NCBI GenBank assembly: GCA_026982585.1
Contig: JALSGW010000007.1
Span: forward strand, 1-34,822
Source of the DNA: Alphaproteobacteria bacterium
GTDB lineage: Bacteria > Pseudomonadota > Alphaproteobacteria > Geminicoccales > Geminicoccaceae
Direction of reading: 5' to 3'
DNA length: 34,822 bases
Shown here one piece after another: positions 15,985 to 23,627 of this stretch. The stretch's first letter is position 1. The number at the start of each line of letters is the position of its first letter. The translations under genes and the position numbers were made by a program. The notes beneath the pieces were generated by a model. The model saw only the letters and a list, made by a program, of their open reading frames with translations, had not been told where the DNA came from and made no database searches.

Positions 15985-17004
15985 TCAACGCCGCCCGCGG
16001 CGGCGTTCGGCCACGGCGAGCGCCGCGTAGGTGAGCACCGCATCGGCCCCGGCGCGCTTGAAGGCCAAAAGACACTCCTCCATCGCCGCAACGGCGTCCA
16101 GCCAGCCCCGCTCCCCGGCCGCCTGGATCATCGCATACTCGCCCGAGACCTGGTAGACGAAGGTGGGAAAGCCGAACTGCTCCTTCACCGCCCGCACCAC
16201 GTCGAGATAGGGCAGGCCCGGCTTCACCATCACGATGTCCGCCCCCTCCGCGATGTCCAGCGCCACCTCCCGCAGCGCCTCCTCCACATTGGCCGGCGCC
16301 ATCTGGTAGGTGCTCTTGTCGGCGCCGCCGAGGGCGTCCTTGGATCCCACCGCCTCGCGGAACGGTCCGTAGAAGCTGGAGGCGTATTTGGCCGCATAGG
16401 CGAGGATCACCACCTGGTCGAACCCCGCCCGATCCAGCGCCTCCCGCACCGCCGCCACACGGCCGTCCATCATGTCGGAGGGCGCCACCACATCGCAGCC
16501 CGCCTCCGCCAGACAGACCGCCTGGCGCTGGAGCACGACCAGGGTCTCGTCGTTGAGCACCACCCCCTCGCGCATGAGGCCGTCGTGACCGTGGGTGGTG
16601 TAGGGGTCGAGGGCCACGTCGCCGATCAATCCGAGCTCGGGCAGCTGCCGCTTGAGGGCGCGCATGGCCCGGCAGATGAGGTTGTCGGGATTATACGCCT
16701 CCTCCGCTCCCTCGCTCTTGCGCTCCGCCGGCACCAGCGGGAACAGGGCGAGCGCGGGGATGCCCGCCTCCAGGCACCGTTCGGCATAGGGCACGAGCAG
16801 ATCCACCGTGAGCCGGTCCACGCCCGGCATGGCCGCGACCGGCTCGCGGCGGCCGCGGCCCTCGTGGATGAACACCGGCTGGATGAGATCGTCGACGTCC
16901 AGCCGCGTCTCGGCCGCAAGTCTCCGCAACCAGGATGTGCGGCGCAGCCGTCTTAGGCGGGTCTTGGGAAAGGGCGCCTGCGGTGCGAGCGTGCGCGGCA
17001 ACAT
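15985..17004 (-). CDS. hemB: Delta-aminolevulinic acid dehydratase (porphobilinogen synthase) HemB
   Basis: Condenses two 5-aminolevulinate molecules to porphobilinogen in heme synthesis. 339 residues. Active-site lysines lie in LAYAAKYASSFYGPF and IVMVKPGLPYLD. The region equivalent to the three zinc cysteines reads DVALDPYTTHGHDG (129-142), with A131, D133 and D141 in place of Cys; this is the known Mg-type pattern of alphaproteobacteria, pseudomonads and plants. The N-terminal arm is the usual one (RLRRLRRTSWLRRL). It is divergent from hemF across 146 bases and heads the minus-strand run of valine genes. Confidence 0.96.
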   Translation of the reverse strand: MLPRTLAPQAPFPKTRLRRLRRTSWLRRLAAETRLDVDDLIQPVFIHEGRGRREPVAAMPGVDRLTVDLLVPYAERCLEAGIPALALFPLVPAERKSEGAEEAYNPDNLICRAMRALKRQLPELGLIGDVALDPYTTHGHDGLMREGVVLNDETLVVLQRQAVCLAEAGCDVVAPSDMMDGRVAAVREALDRAGFDQVVILAYAAKYASSFYGPFREAVGSKDALGGADKSTYQMAPANVEEALREVALDIAEGADIVMVKPGLPYLDVVRAVKEQFGFPTFVYQVSGEYAMIQAAGERGWLDAVAAMEECLLAFKRAGADAVLTYAALAVAERRRGRR

Positions 17005-17034
17005 GGACCCCCGGCGGCTTGGAAGACCGAGCGC

Positions 17035-17064
17035 AATCTATCGCGCGCGCCGGGGTCGGGCCAA
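17035..17064 (-). promoter_or_regulatory. Possible sigma70-type promoter for hemB
   Basis: On the minus strand TTGGCC (17064-17059) and TAGATT (17040-17035) are 18 bases apart and would start transcription about 24 bases before the hemB ATG. Each box matches consensus at 4 of 6 positions. Found by eye only. Confidence 0.35.
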
Positions 17065-17150
17065 GCGGCAAAGCGCCGCCTTGGGCGAGCGCTTGCGCGG
17101 CGGACGAAAACCGGGAAAGAGGTGCGCGTTCCGGACGGAGGAGGGTGCCG

Positions 17151-17999
17151 GTGGACGCGGAACTGGCACGGAAGGACGCCGTGCGGCGCTGGTTCGAGGA
17201 GCTTAGGGACCGGCTCTGCGCGGCCTTCGAAGAGCTCGAGGACCGCTATGCCGGGGCGGAGCTCGCCCATCTGCCGCCGGGGCGGTTCGAGCGTCGGTCC
17301 TGGAAACGCCCGGGCGGCGGCGGCGGGGTGATGGCGCTCATGCGCGGGCGGGTGTTCGAGAAGGTCGGGGTGAACGTCTCCACCGTGCACGGCACGCTTC
17401 CGCCCGGCTTCGCCCGGGAGATCCCGGGTGCTGCGGAGGATCCCAGCTTCTGGGCGAGCGGCCTGTCGCTGGTGGCGCACCCGCGCAATCCCTACGCGCC
17501 GCCGGCCCACCTCAACACCCGCCACATCCGCACCCGCAAGAGCTGGTTTGGCGGTGCTGCCGACCTCAACCCCATCTATCCCGACCCCGCGGACACCGAA
17601 CGGTTCCACCGCCGGCTCAAGGAGGCCTGCGACGCCTTCGATCCCGCCTGGTATCCGCGATTCAAACGATGGTGTGACGAGTATTTCTACCTGCCTCACC
17701 GCAAGGAGCCGCGCGGAGTGGGCGGCATCTTCTACGACGATCTCGAAGGGGATTTCGACCGCCTCTTCGCCTTCACCCGGGCGGTCGGCGAGGCCTTCCT
17801 CGAGGTCTATCCAACACTGGTCGCACGACACATGGACCGGCCCTTCGGCGAGGAGGAGCGGCGCTTCCAGCTCGAGCGCCGCGGGCGTTACGTGGAATTC
17901 AACCTCCTCTTCGATCGCGGCACCCGTTTCGGAATCATGACCGGAGGACATCCCGACGCGGTGCTGATGTCGCTGCCGCCGCTCGTGGCCTGGCCGTGA
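17151..17999 (+). CDS. hemF: Oxygen-dependent coproporphyrinogen III oxidase HemF
   Basis: Oxidatively decarboxylates coproporphyrinogen III to protoporphyrinogen IX using O2. 282 residues from GTG at 17151, chosen for the strong GGAGGAGGG 5 bases upstream (17137-17145) and because the protein then begins at the family's first helix. Motifs are FERRSWKRPGGGGGVMALM, FEKVGVNVSTVHG, VAHPRNPYAPPAHLNTRH, WFGGAADLNPIYP, FYLPHRKEPRGVGGIFYDDL and FNLLFDRGTRFGIMTGG. The enzyme requires oxygen, so the cell makes heme aerobically. It is divergent from hemB and followed by a CBS gene 80 bases later. Confidence 0.96.
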   Translation: MDAELARKDAVRRWFEELRDRLCAAFEELEDRYAGAELAHLPPGRFERRSWKRPGGGGGVMALMRGRVFEKVGVNVSTVHGTLPPGFAREIPGAAEDPSFWASGLSLVAHPRNPYAPPAHLNTRHIRTRKSWFGGAADLNPIYPDPADTERFHRRLKEACDAFDPAWYPRFKRWCDEYFYLPHRKEPRGVGGIFYDDLEGDFDRLFAFTRAVGEAFLEVYPTLVARHMDRPFGEEERRFQLERRGRYVEFNLLFDRGTRFGIMTGGHPDAVLMSLPPLVAWP

Positions 18000-18079
18000 G
18001 CGGCTTGACCGGGGCCCTTGTCCTTTGCAGGGTAGGCGCACATGGGTGTCCCGTGCCTGCCCAAGCGGCGGAGGTGGTC

Positions 18080-18532
18080 ATGCAGCGGCGAATCGTTCCC
18101 CACATCATCGACGGAAGGCAGGATCTGTGCTGCATCTCGCCGGCGATCACGGTGCGCGAGGCCGCACAGCTGCTTCGCGATCGGCGCATCGGCGCGCTTT
18201 TGGTGCTCGAGGGGAAGCGGCTCTGCGGCATCATCACCGAACGCGACATCACCTACAAGCTGGTGGCCGACGGACGCGATCCCGATTCGGTGCGGGTGGG
18301 CGAGATCATGACCCGCGATCCCGTCACCGTGCGCCCCGACCAGACCGCCGCCGAGGCGGTGGACATCATGAAGGAGGGCGGGTTCCGCCACGTGCCGGTG
18401 GTGGACGGGGAGCGGCTCGTCGGCATCGTCAGCCTGCGCGACCTCTATGAGGCGCTGCGCAAGAGCCTCGAGGAGGACCTTCAGGACGTGGAGAGCTTCA
18501 TCCAGGGCGAAGCCTACGGGGTGGCGGGGTGA
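18080..18532 (+). CDS. Two-CBS-domain protein
   Basis: Stand-alone CBS pair (Bateman module), a likely sensor of adenine nucleotides or a related ligand; partner unknown. 150 residues from ATG at 18080, which has GGAGGT 4 bases upstream. A GTG at 17996 overlaps the hemF stop but gives an implausible 28-residue extension. CBS1 covers about residues 14-65 (ITVREAAQLLRDRRIGALLV, LCGIITERDI) and CBS2 about 78-135 (VTVRPDQTAAEAVDIMKEGG, LVGIVSLRDLYEAL). No other domain is visible. Its stop overlaps the next gene by GTGA, so the two are probably co-translated. Confidence 0.88.
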   Translation: MQRRIVPHIIDGRQDLCCISPAITVREAAQLLRDRRIGALLVLEGKRLCGIITERDITYKLVADGRDPDSVRVGEIMTRDPVTVRPDQTAAEAVDIMKEGGFRHVPVVDGERLVGIVSLRDLYEALRKSLEEDLQDVESFIQGEAYGVAG

Positions 18533-19191
18533 GCGGCGAGCCGCGACGGACCCCGGCCAGCGGCCGGCTCGCTGGCTACGAAGGACCCGGGCCCGCGGCT
18601 TGCGGGCGCCGGCCCCTGCATCGTCGCGAGATCCGGCTGTGCGGCTACGAGCGCGACGACGGGCGCTTCGAGGTCGAGGGCTGGCTCGTGGACACCAAGG
18701 CCTATGCCTTCGAGAACCGCCATCGCGGGCGCATCGAGCCGGGCGAGCCGCTCCACGCCATGGGGCTGCGTCTGGTGGTGGACGAGGATCTGGTCATCCA
18801 CGACGCCGAGGCGGTGATGGAGGCGGCGCCCTTCTCCGTCTGCCCGGCCATCACGCCGGCCTTCAAACGGCTCGTCGGGCTGCGCATCGGACCCGGGTTC
18901 CGGAGAGAGGTGCGAAACCGGCTCGGCGGCGTGCAGGGGTGCACCCACCTGGTGGAACTGCTTCCAGCCCTCGCCACCACCGCCATCCAGACCATCATGC
19001 CGATCCGCGCACGCCGGCGGCGGGCGCGGGGCGAAGGGGAGGAGCGGCCGCCGGCGCTCGACGGCTGCCATGCGCTGCGCCGGGACGGTCCGGTGGTGCG
19101 GGAGTACTTCCCCGAATGGTTCACCGGCGAGGCGGACCCGTCCGGGCGGGCCCCTCTCCCGTCTCCTCGGGAGCCAAAAGGCGCAGGCTGA
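18529..19191 (+). CDS. DUF2889 family protein of unknown function
   Basis: Unknown function. 220 residues from GTG at 18529, which overlaps the CBS gene stop. The family pattern is LHRREIRLCGYERDDGRFEV, EGWLVDTKAYAFENRHRGRI, GEPLHAMGLRLVVDEDLVIH and VQGCTHLVELLPALATTAIQ, matching my recollection of DUF2889 proteins of proteobacteria. No signal peptide or membrane segment is seen. The last 150 bases encode a basic, low-complexity tail, the final 71 bases of which overlap the opposing bolA-family gene. Coupling to the CBS gene suggests a shared, unknown role. Confidence 0.8.
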   Translation: MSGEPRRTPASGRLAGYEGPGPAACGRRPLHRREIRLCGYERDDGRFEVEGWLVDTKAYAFENRHRGRIEPGEPLHAMGLRLVVDEDLVIHDAEAVMEAAPFSVCPAITPAFKRLVGLRIGPGFRREVRNRLGGVQGCTHLVELLPALATTAIQTIMPIRARRRRARGEGEERPPALDGCHALRRDGPVVREYFPEWFTGEADPSGRAPLPSPREPKGAG

Positions 19192-19435
19192 GGGCGTGGA
19201 TCGGGCCGGCGAGCAGGTCCCGAAGACAATCGTGAACCCGCCGTTCGCGGGCGATCCGGCTCAGGCCCGAGAAGGCCGCGCTCACCATCACCACCCGGAA
19301 GTGGCTCTCGCCGCCCTCCCGATAGCCCGCATGGCCTCGGTGGCGTTCCGACTGGTCCTCGATCTCCAGTCTTAGGGGCGCGAAAGCGCCCTCGAGCCGG
19401 CGCCGCAGCTCCCGTGCGATGGGTTGCCTGTCCAT
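19121..19435 (-). CDS. BolA-family protein lacking the usual C-terminal His
   Basis: Small KH-like fold protein; the family partners with monothiol glutaredoxins in iron-sulfur trafficking. 104 residues from ATG at 19435, with GAGG 5 bases before it. Recognised by RLEIEDQSERHRGHAGYREG, GESHFRVVMVSAAFSGLSR and AGPIHALSLRLLAPEE. In the segment that normally reads RHRxI/V the sequence is R63-E64-R65-R66-V67-H68, so the conserved His is Glu; the bases GCCCGCGAACGG confirm it. Its last 71 bases overlap the DUF2889 gene tail to tail. It is divergent from the amidase gene across 52 bases. Confidence 0.88.
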   Translation of the reverse strand: MDRQPIARELRRRLEGAFAPLRLEIEDQSERHRGHAGYREGGESHFRVVMVSAAFSGLSRIARERRVHDCLRDLLAGPIHALSLRLLAPEETGEGPARTGPPRR

Positions 19436-19487
19436 CCCCACCTCGATAGGCTGGATCGAGCCTGACGCGACATATGGATTCCCGCCG

Positions 19488-20921
19488 ATGCGTTTCGAGG
19501 AATACCGGCGCTTGGATGCGGTGGCCCTGGCGCAGCTGGTGCGCAAGCGGGAGGTGACGCCGCGGGAGCTCCTCGAGCTGGCGGTGGCGAGGGCCGAGGC
19601 GGTGCAGCCGCGGCTCAACATCATCAGCGTCTGGGACCTGGACCTCGCCGAACGGCTGCTGGAGCGCGCCCGGCCCGAGGCGCCCTTTTGGGGTGTGCCC
19701 TTCCTGGTCAAGGACCTGCACGGTCTGATCGAGGGCACCCGCTGCACCAACGGCAGCCGCCTGCTCGCTTCCTTCCAGGCACCCCACACCACGACCTTCC
19801 TCGCCCGGGTGCTGGAAGCGGGCTGGATCCCCTTCGCCAAGACCCTCACGCCGGAGTTCGGGCTCAATGTGGTGACGGAACCGGTGTCGCACGGCCCCTG
19901 CCGCAATCCCTGGGATCCCGCATACAGTCCCGGCGGATCCTCGGGCGGTGCCGCGGCGGCGGTGGCGGCGGGCGTGGTGCCGCTCGCCCATGCCACCGAC
20001 GGCGGCGGATCGATCCGCATTCCCGCCTCCCACACCGCCCTGCTCGGGCTCAAACCCTCGCGCGCCCGCACCCCCGCCGGCCCCGTCGTGGCGGAGGGCT
20101 GGAGCGGGCTTTCCACCGGCCTCGCGGTGGCGCGCAGCCTGCGCGACCTCGCGGCCTTCCTGGACGCTGTGCACGGACCGGAGACGGGCGCCTTCTACGC
20201 CTGTCCCCCGCCCGCCGGCCCGTTTCGGGCGGCGCTCGCCCGAAGCCTGCCGAGACAGCGCATCGCCCTCATGCTGGAGCCGCCCGCGGATGTGCCGGTG
20301 GCGGATTCCGTCAGGAATGCGGTGCTCGGCATCGCCCGGCTCCTCGAGCGCATGGGCCATACGGTGGAGCCGGCCGCCCCGGCCCTGGACGGCGAGCGTT
20401 TCGCGGAGGCCTTCTTCACCGTGGTCACGGCCAACGCCGCCCGGGACATCGCGCGTTTCGCTTCCATAGTCGGTCGGCCGCTCGGAGAGGAGGTGTTGGA
20501 GCGGGCGACGTTGATGATGGTGGAGAAGGGGCGCGCCACCGATGCGGTGACGTTTCTGGAGGCGTTGCACACGGTCCAGGCCAGCGCCCGGGCGATGGGC
20601 GAACTGTTCGAGCGTTACCAGCTGTTGCTCAGCCCGGTGTGTGCCGAGCCGCCGCCCGAGATCGGCTGGATCGACCAGAACGGCGCGGACGTGCGCGCCT
20701 ATCTGGAACGCACCCGGCCCTATGTGGCCTTCACGAGTCTGCACAACGCCTCGGGTTGTCCGTCCCTGAGCTTCCCCGCCGGCCGGGACGAGCGGGGGCT
20801 TCCCATCGGCGCCATGCTGACGGCCCCCTTCGGGCAGGAGGAGCGGCTGTTCCAGATCGCCGCCGAGCTCGACCTCGAGCTGGGCTTCGGGGACCGGCAG
20901 CCTCCCGATATCGGGTCCTGA
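19488..20921 (+). CDS. Amidase-signature family hydrolase
   Basis: Ser-cisSer-Lys amidase; hydrolyses an amide bond in an unidentified substrate. 477 residues from ATG at 19488; an upstream start at 19419 would overlap bolA and adds 23 atypical residues. The catalytic set is K75 in PFLVKDLHG, cis-Ser S151 in SPGGSSGGAAAAVAAG and nucleophile S175 in ATDGGGSIRIPAS, with the spacing seen in the family. The C-terminus is normal (SLHNASGCPSLSFPAG). No signal peptide. The absence of gatB/gatC neighbours and the overall sequence argue against GatA. The following gene is a Crp/Fnr regulator after 83 bases. Confidence 0.9.
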   Translation: MRFEEYRRLDAVALAQLVRKREVTPRELLELAVARAEAVQPRLNIISVWDLDLAERLLERARPEAPFWGVPFLVKDLHGLIEGTRCTNGSRLLASFQAPHTTTFLARVLEAGWIPFAKTLTPEFGLNVVTEPVSHGPCRNPWDPAYSPGGSSGGAAAAVAAGVVPLAHATDGGGSIRIPASHTALLGLKPSRARTPAGPVVAEGWSGLSTGLAVARSLRDLAAFLDAVHGPETGAFYACPPPAGPFRAALARSLPRQRIALMLEPPADVPVADSVRNAVLGIARLLERMGHTVEPAAPALDGERFAEAFFTVVTANAARDIARFASIVGRPLGEEVLERATLMMVEKGRATDAVTFLEALHTVQASARAMGELFERYQLLLSPVCAEPPPEIGWIDQNGADVRAYLERTRPYVAFTSLHNASGCPSLSFPAGRDERGLPIGAMLTAPFGQEERLFQIAAELDLELGFGDRQPPDIGS

Positions 20922-20965
20922 GCGCCCGAGCCACCAACCAACAACAGAGCCCGAGCGCTGCGGCA

Positions 20966-20994
20966 TTGGCGCACACCGCTTCGGGTGCCATAAG
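20966..20994 (+). promoter_or_regulatory. Possible promoter and dyad before the Crp/Fnr gene
   Basis: TTGGCG (20966-20971) and CATAAG (20989-20994) are 17 bases apart, each matching consensus at 4 of 6. The spacer holds a bulged dyad GCAC-A-CCG / CGG-GTGC (20971-20988). Transcription would begin near 21001, almost at the ATG, so the predicted mRNA would be nearly leaderless. Found by eye. Confidence 0.35.
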
Positions 20995-21004
20995 CGGGAG
21001 GGGG

Positions 21005-21769
21005 ATGGAGGCGCACGAGGTGGCGGCTGACCGGGTCATCGTGGCGGCCAAGGAACGCGGTCCCGCCTATGCGGAGCGCCTCGGCCTGGATGCGGCCGAG
21101 GCGCGCTGTGTCGCGCGTTCGGCGTTGTTCTCGGGGCTCGAGGCGGAGGCGCTCGAGCTGCTCCTTGAAGAGGCCAGGGTGCGGCCGCTCGTCCGGGGCC
21201 AGCTGTTGTTCCTCCAGGGCGATCCGGCCGAGCACGTGTATGTGGTGCTCTCGGGTTGGATCCGGCTCTTCCGGATGGGTGCAGACGGTTCCCAGCTGAC
21301 CGTCCACATCCTGGGTCCGGGGGAGAGCTTCGCCGAGGCGGCGGTGTTCCGGATGGGACGGTATCCGGTCAGTGCCGAGGCGGTGGATTGCAGCCGGCTA
21401 TTGGAGGTACCGGCAGCCGCCCTGCTCGGATGCCTGCGCGAGCGGGTCGATCTGTGCTTCAACATGATGGCCGCCATGGCCGCCCGCCTGCACCGGTTCG
21501 TCGAGCAGCTGGAACAGCTCGCCACCCGTTCGGCGATGGAGCGGGTGGCCCTGTTCCTCTGCCGCCTTGCCGGCGAGCGCTCGGGCTCCTGCACCCTGCG
21601 CCTGCCTTTGGACAAGACATTGATCGCGGCGCGGCTCGGCATGCAGCCCGAGACTTTTTCCCGAGCGCTTGCCAAGCTGCGCCGGCACGGTGTTGCCACC
21701 CGGGGTGCCACCGTGATGATCGAGGATCTGGGGAGGCTTCGCGCCGTCGCGCGGTTTGGGGAGGACTGA
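21005..21769 (+). CDS. Crp/Fnr-family transcriptional regulator
   Basis: Cyclic-nucleotide-binding-fold sensor with a C-terminal winged helix. 254 residues from ATG at 21005, preceded by GGGAGG. The N-terminal sensor beta-barrel runs from about residue 35 (LFSGLEAEALELLLEEARVR, LFLQGDPAEHVYVVLSGWIR, LGPGESFAEAAVF), then the dimer helix, then the recognition helix region LDKTLIAARLGMQPETFSRA. The QPETFSR recognition helix resembles DNR/NnrR-type members as I recall them. It lacks the N-terminal Cys cluster of FNR. The BKACE gene starts 2 bases after its stop, so it probably controls that operon and perhaps itself. Confidence 0.9.
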   Translation: MEAHEVAADRVIVAAKERGPAYAERLGLDAAEARCVARSALFSGLEAEALELLLEEARVRPLVRGQLLFLQGDPAEHVYVVLSGWIRLFRMGADGSQLTVHILGPGESFAEAAVFRMGRYPVSAEAVDCSRLLEVPAAALLGCLRERVDLCFNMMAAMAARLHRFVEQLEQLATRSAMERVALFLCRLAGERSGSCTLRLPLDKTLIAARLGMQPETFSRALAKLRRHGVATRGATVMIEDLGRLRAVARFGED

Positions 21770-21771
21770 AC

Positions 21772-22701
21772 GTGGCCGCACGCAAGGTCATCATCACCTG
21801 CGCCGTCACCGGCTCCATCCACACGCCGAGCATGTCGCCGCATCTGCCGGTGACGCCCGAGGAAATCGCCGACGAGGCGGTGGCCGCCGCGGAGGCCGGC
21901 GCCGCGATCGTCCATCTGCACGCCCGCGATCCCGAGACCGGCCGGCCGGACCAGAGCCCCGAGGCGTTCGCCCGCTTCCTGCCGGTGATCAAGCAGCGCT
22001 CGGAGGTGGTGATCAACATCACCACCGGCGGCGCGCCCCACATGCGGGTGGAGGAGCGGGTGCGCCCGGCGGCGGTGTTCAAGCCGGAGGTGGCCTCTTT
22101 GAACATGGGATCGATGAACTTCGGTCTCTTTCCGATGCTGCGGCGCTATCGCACCTTCCGCCACGAGTGGGAGCGGCAGCATCTCGAAGGCTCGCGGGAT
22201 CTGGTGTTCCGCAACACCTACCGGGACATCGAATACATCCTCAAGACCTGCAAGGACGCCGGCACCCGCTTCGAGTTCGAATGCTATGACATCGGACATC
22301 TCTACAATCTCGCCCACTTCCTCGACCGGGGGCTGGTCGAGCCGCCCCTGTTCGTGCAGTCGGTGTTCGGCATCCTGGGCGGCATCGGCCCGCATCCCGA
22401 GGACGTGCTGCACATGAAGCGCACCGCGGACCGGCTGTTCGGCGACGCCTACCGCTGGTCGGTGCTGGGCGCGGGCCGGCATCAGATGGCGGTGGCCGCC
22501 ATCGCCCTCACCCTCGGCGGAAACGTGCGGGTCGGCCTCGAGGACAGCCTCTGGGACGGCCCAGGGCGGCTCGCCAAAAGCAACGCCGATCAGGTGCGGC
22601 GGGTGCGTCGGATCATCGAGGCGCTGGGGTTCCAGGTGGCGACGCCGGCGGAGGCGCGCGAGATGCTGGCGCTCAAGGGCGGCGATCGGGTGGCCTTTTG
22701 A
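21772..22701 (+). CDS. Beta-keto acid cleavage enzyme (BKACE, DUF849 family)
   Basis: Zn-dependent TIM-barrel enzyme; characterised members condense a beta-keto acid with acetyl-CoA to give acetoacetate and a new CoA ester, e.g. in lysine fermentation or carnitine breakdown. 309 residues from GTG at 21772. The N-terminal VIITCAVTGSIHTP, metal ligands H48 and H50 in AAIVHLHARDPETG, NITTGGAPHM, FECYDIGHLYNLAHF, QSVFGILGGIG and VRVGLEDSLW (acidic catalytic residue near 256) define the family. The keto-acid side chain cannot be read from sequence. It is 2 bases behind the regulator and overlaps the transporter start. Confidence 0.92.
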   Translation: MAARKVIITCAVTGSIHTPSMSPHLPVTPEEIADEAVAAAEAGAAIVHLHARDPETGRPDQSPEAFARFLPVIKQRSEVVINITTGGAPHMRVEERVRPAAVFKPEVASLNMGSMNFGLFPMLRRYRTFRHEWERQHLEGSRDLVFRNTYRDIEYILKTCKDAGTRFEFECYDIGHLYNLAHFLDRGLVEPPLFVQSVFGILGGIGPHPEDVLHMKRTADRLFGDAYRWSVLGAGRHQMAVAAIALTLGGNVRVGLEDSLWDGPGRLAKSNADQVRRVRRIIEALGFQVATPAEAREMLALKGGDRVAF

Positions 22702-23627
22702 GGTTCGAGGACACGCCCTCCAAGGCGTCCCCGGCCGGGGCGGGCCGCCACCGGCGGCTCAGCACACCCGAGGCACGGCCCGTGCTCGGCATGGGCCTGA
22801 TGGTGCTGTCGGTGGGGCTGCTCACGGCGATGGACGGCACCGGCAAGTATCTCGTCCAGGACTATCCGCTCGGCCAGGTGGTCTGGGCGCGCTATGCCTT
22901 CAATCTGCTCGCCCTCCTGCCCCTCGCCCTGCTCGGCCGACGCCCGGTCTGGCAAACCCGGGCGGCGGGCTGGCAGTGGATCCGGGCGCTGTGCATGATC
23001 CTTGCCACCTGGACCATGTTCCTCTCGCTCAAATGGTTGCCGATGGCGGAGACCTACGCCATCGCCTTCCTCTCCCCGCTGCTCGTGGCGTTGCTCGCGG
23101 GTCCGGTGCTGGGCGAGAGGGTCGGCTGGGCGCGCTGGCTCGCCGCCTTTTTCGGTTTCCTGGGGGTGGTGGTGGTGCTGCGGCCGGGAAGCGGCATGTT
23201 CGGAGCCGTCGCCCTGGCGCCGCTCGCCATGGCCCTGAGCTTCGCCCTCTATCAGCTCGCGACCCGGGCGCTGGGCGGCCGCGACCATGCCACCACCACC
23301 ATGTTCTATTCGGCGGCGGTCGGAACCCTGTTCACCACGCCGGTGTTGTGGTGGCAGTGGCGCGAGCCGGATCCGTTCGGCTGGCTGTTGATGCTGGCGA
23401 TGGGCGTGCTCGGGCTGCTCGCGCAGCTGGCCATGATCCAGGCCTTCGCGCTCGGACCGGCATCCCTGATCTCGCCGTTCCTCTACAGCCAGATCGTCTG
23501 GGCGAGTTTGTTCGGCTATCTGGTGTTCGGGGACCTGCCCGATCTCATGACCCTGGTCGGCGCTGCGGTGGTGGTGGCGAGCGGCTTGTGGCTGTGGCGG
23601 GTCGAGGCCAAGGGGAAGAGCGGCTGA
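22698..23627 (+). CDS. EamA/DMT-superfamily transporter
   Basis: Drug/metabolite-transporter type permease with two EamA repeats, about ten membrane segments, 309 residues. The TTG start at 22698 overlaps the BKACE stop (TTGA) and gives a polar N-terminal tail of about 28 residues before the first membrane helix (VLGMGLMVLSVGLLTAMDG). GTG or ATG codons between 22782 and 22803 are alternative starts, as no good ribosome site precedes 22698. Segments such as VVWARYAFNLLALLPLAL, YAIAFLSPLLVALLAGPVLG and SPFLYSQIVWASLFGYLVFG are typical. Co-operonic with BKACE, so it may move the substrate or product of that pathway. Confidence 0.88.
   Translation: MRFEDTPSKASPAGAGRHRRLSTPEARPVLGMGLMVLSVGLLTAMDGTGKYLVQDYPLGQVVWARYAFNLLALLPLALLGRRPVWQTRAAGWQWIRALCMILATWTMFLSLKWLPMAETYAIAFLSPLLVALLAGPVLGERVGWARWLAAFFGFLGVVVVLRPGSGMFGAVALAPLAMALSFALYQLATRALGGRDHATTTMFYSAAVGTLFTTPVLWWQWREPDPFGWLLMLAMGVLGLLAQLAMIQAFALGPASLISPFLYSQIVWASLFGYLVFGDLPDLMTLVGAAVVVASGLWLWRVEAKGKSG

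Noticed and set aside
18702..20966. A 754-codon minus-strand open frame across DUF2889, bolA and the amidase
   Set aside because: Crosses several real genes in shadow frames and has no recognisable domain; the bolA gene lies in another minus-strand frame.
21005..21769. Identity of the regulator as oxygen-sensing FNR
   Set aside because: The N-terminal Cys cluster that holds the 4Fe-4S cofactor in FNR is absent; only the general Crp/Fnr family can be claimed.
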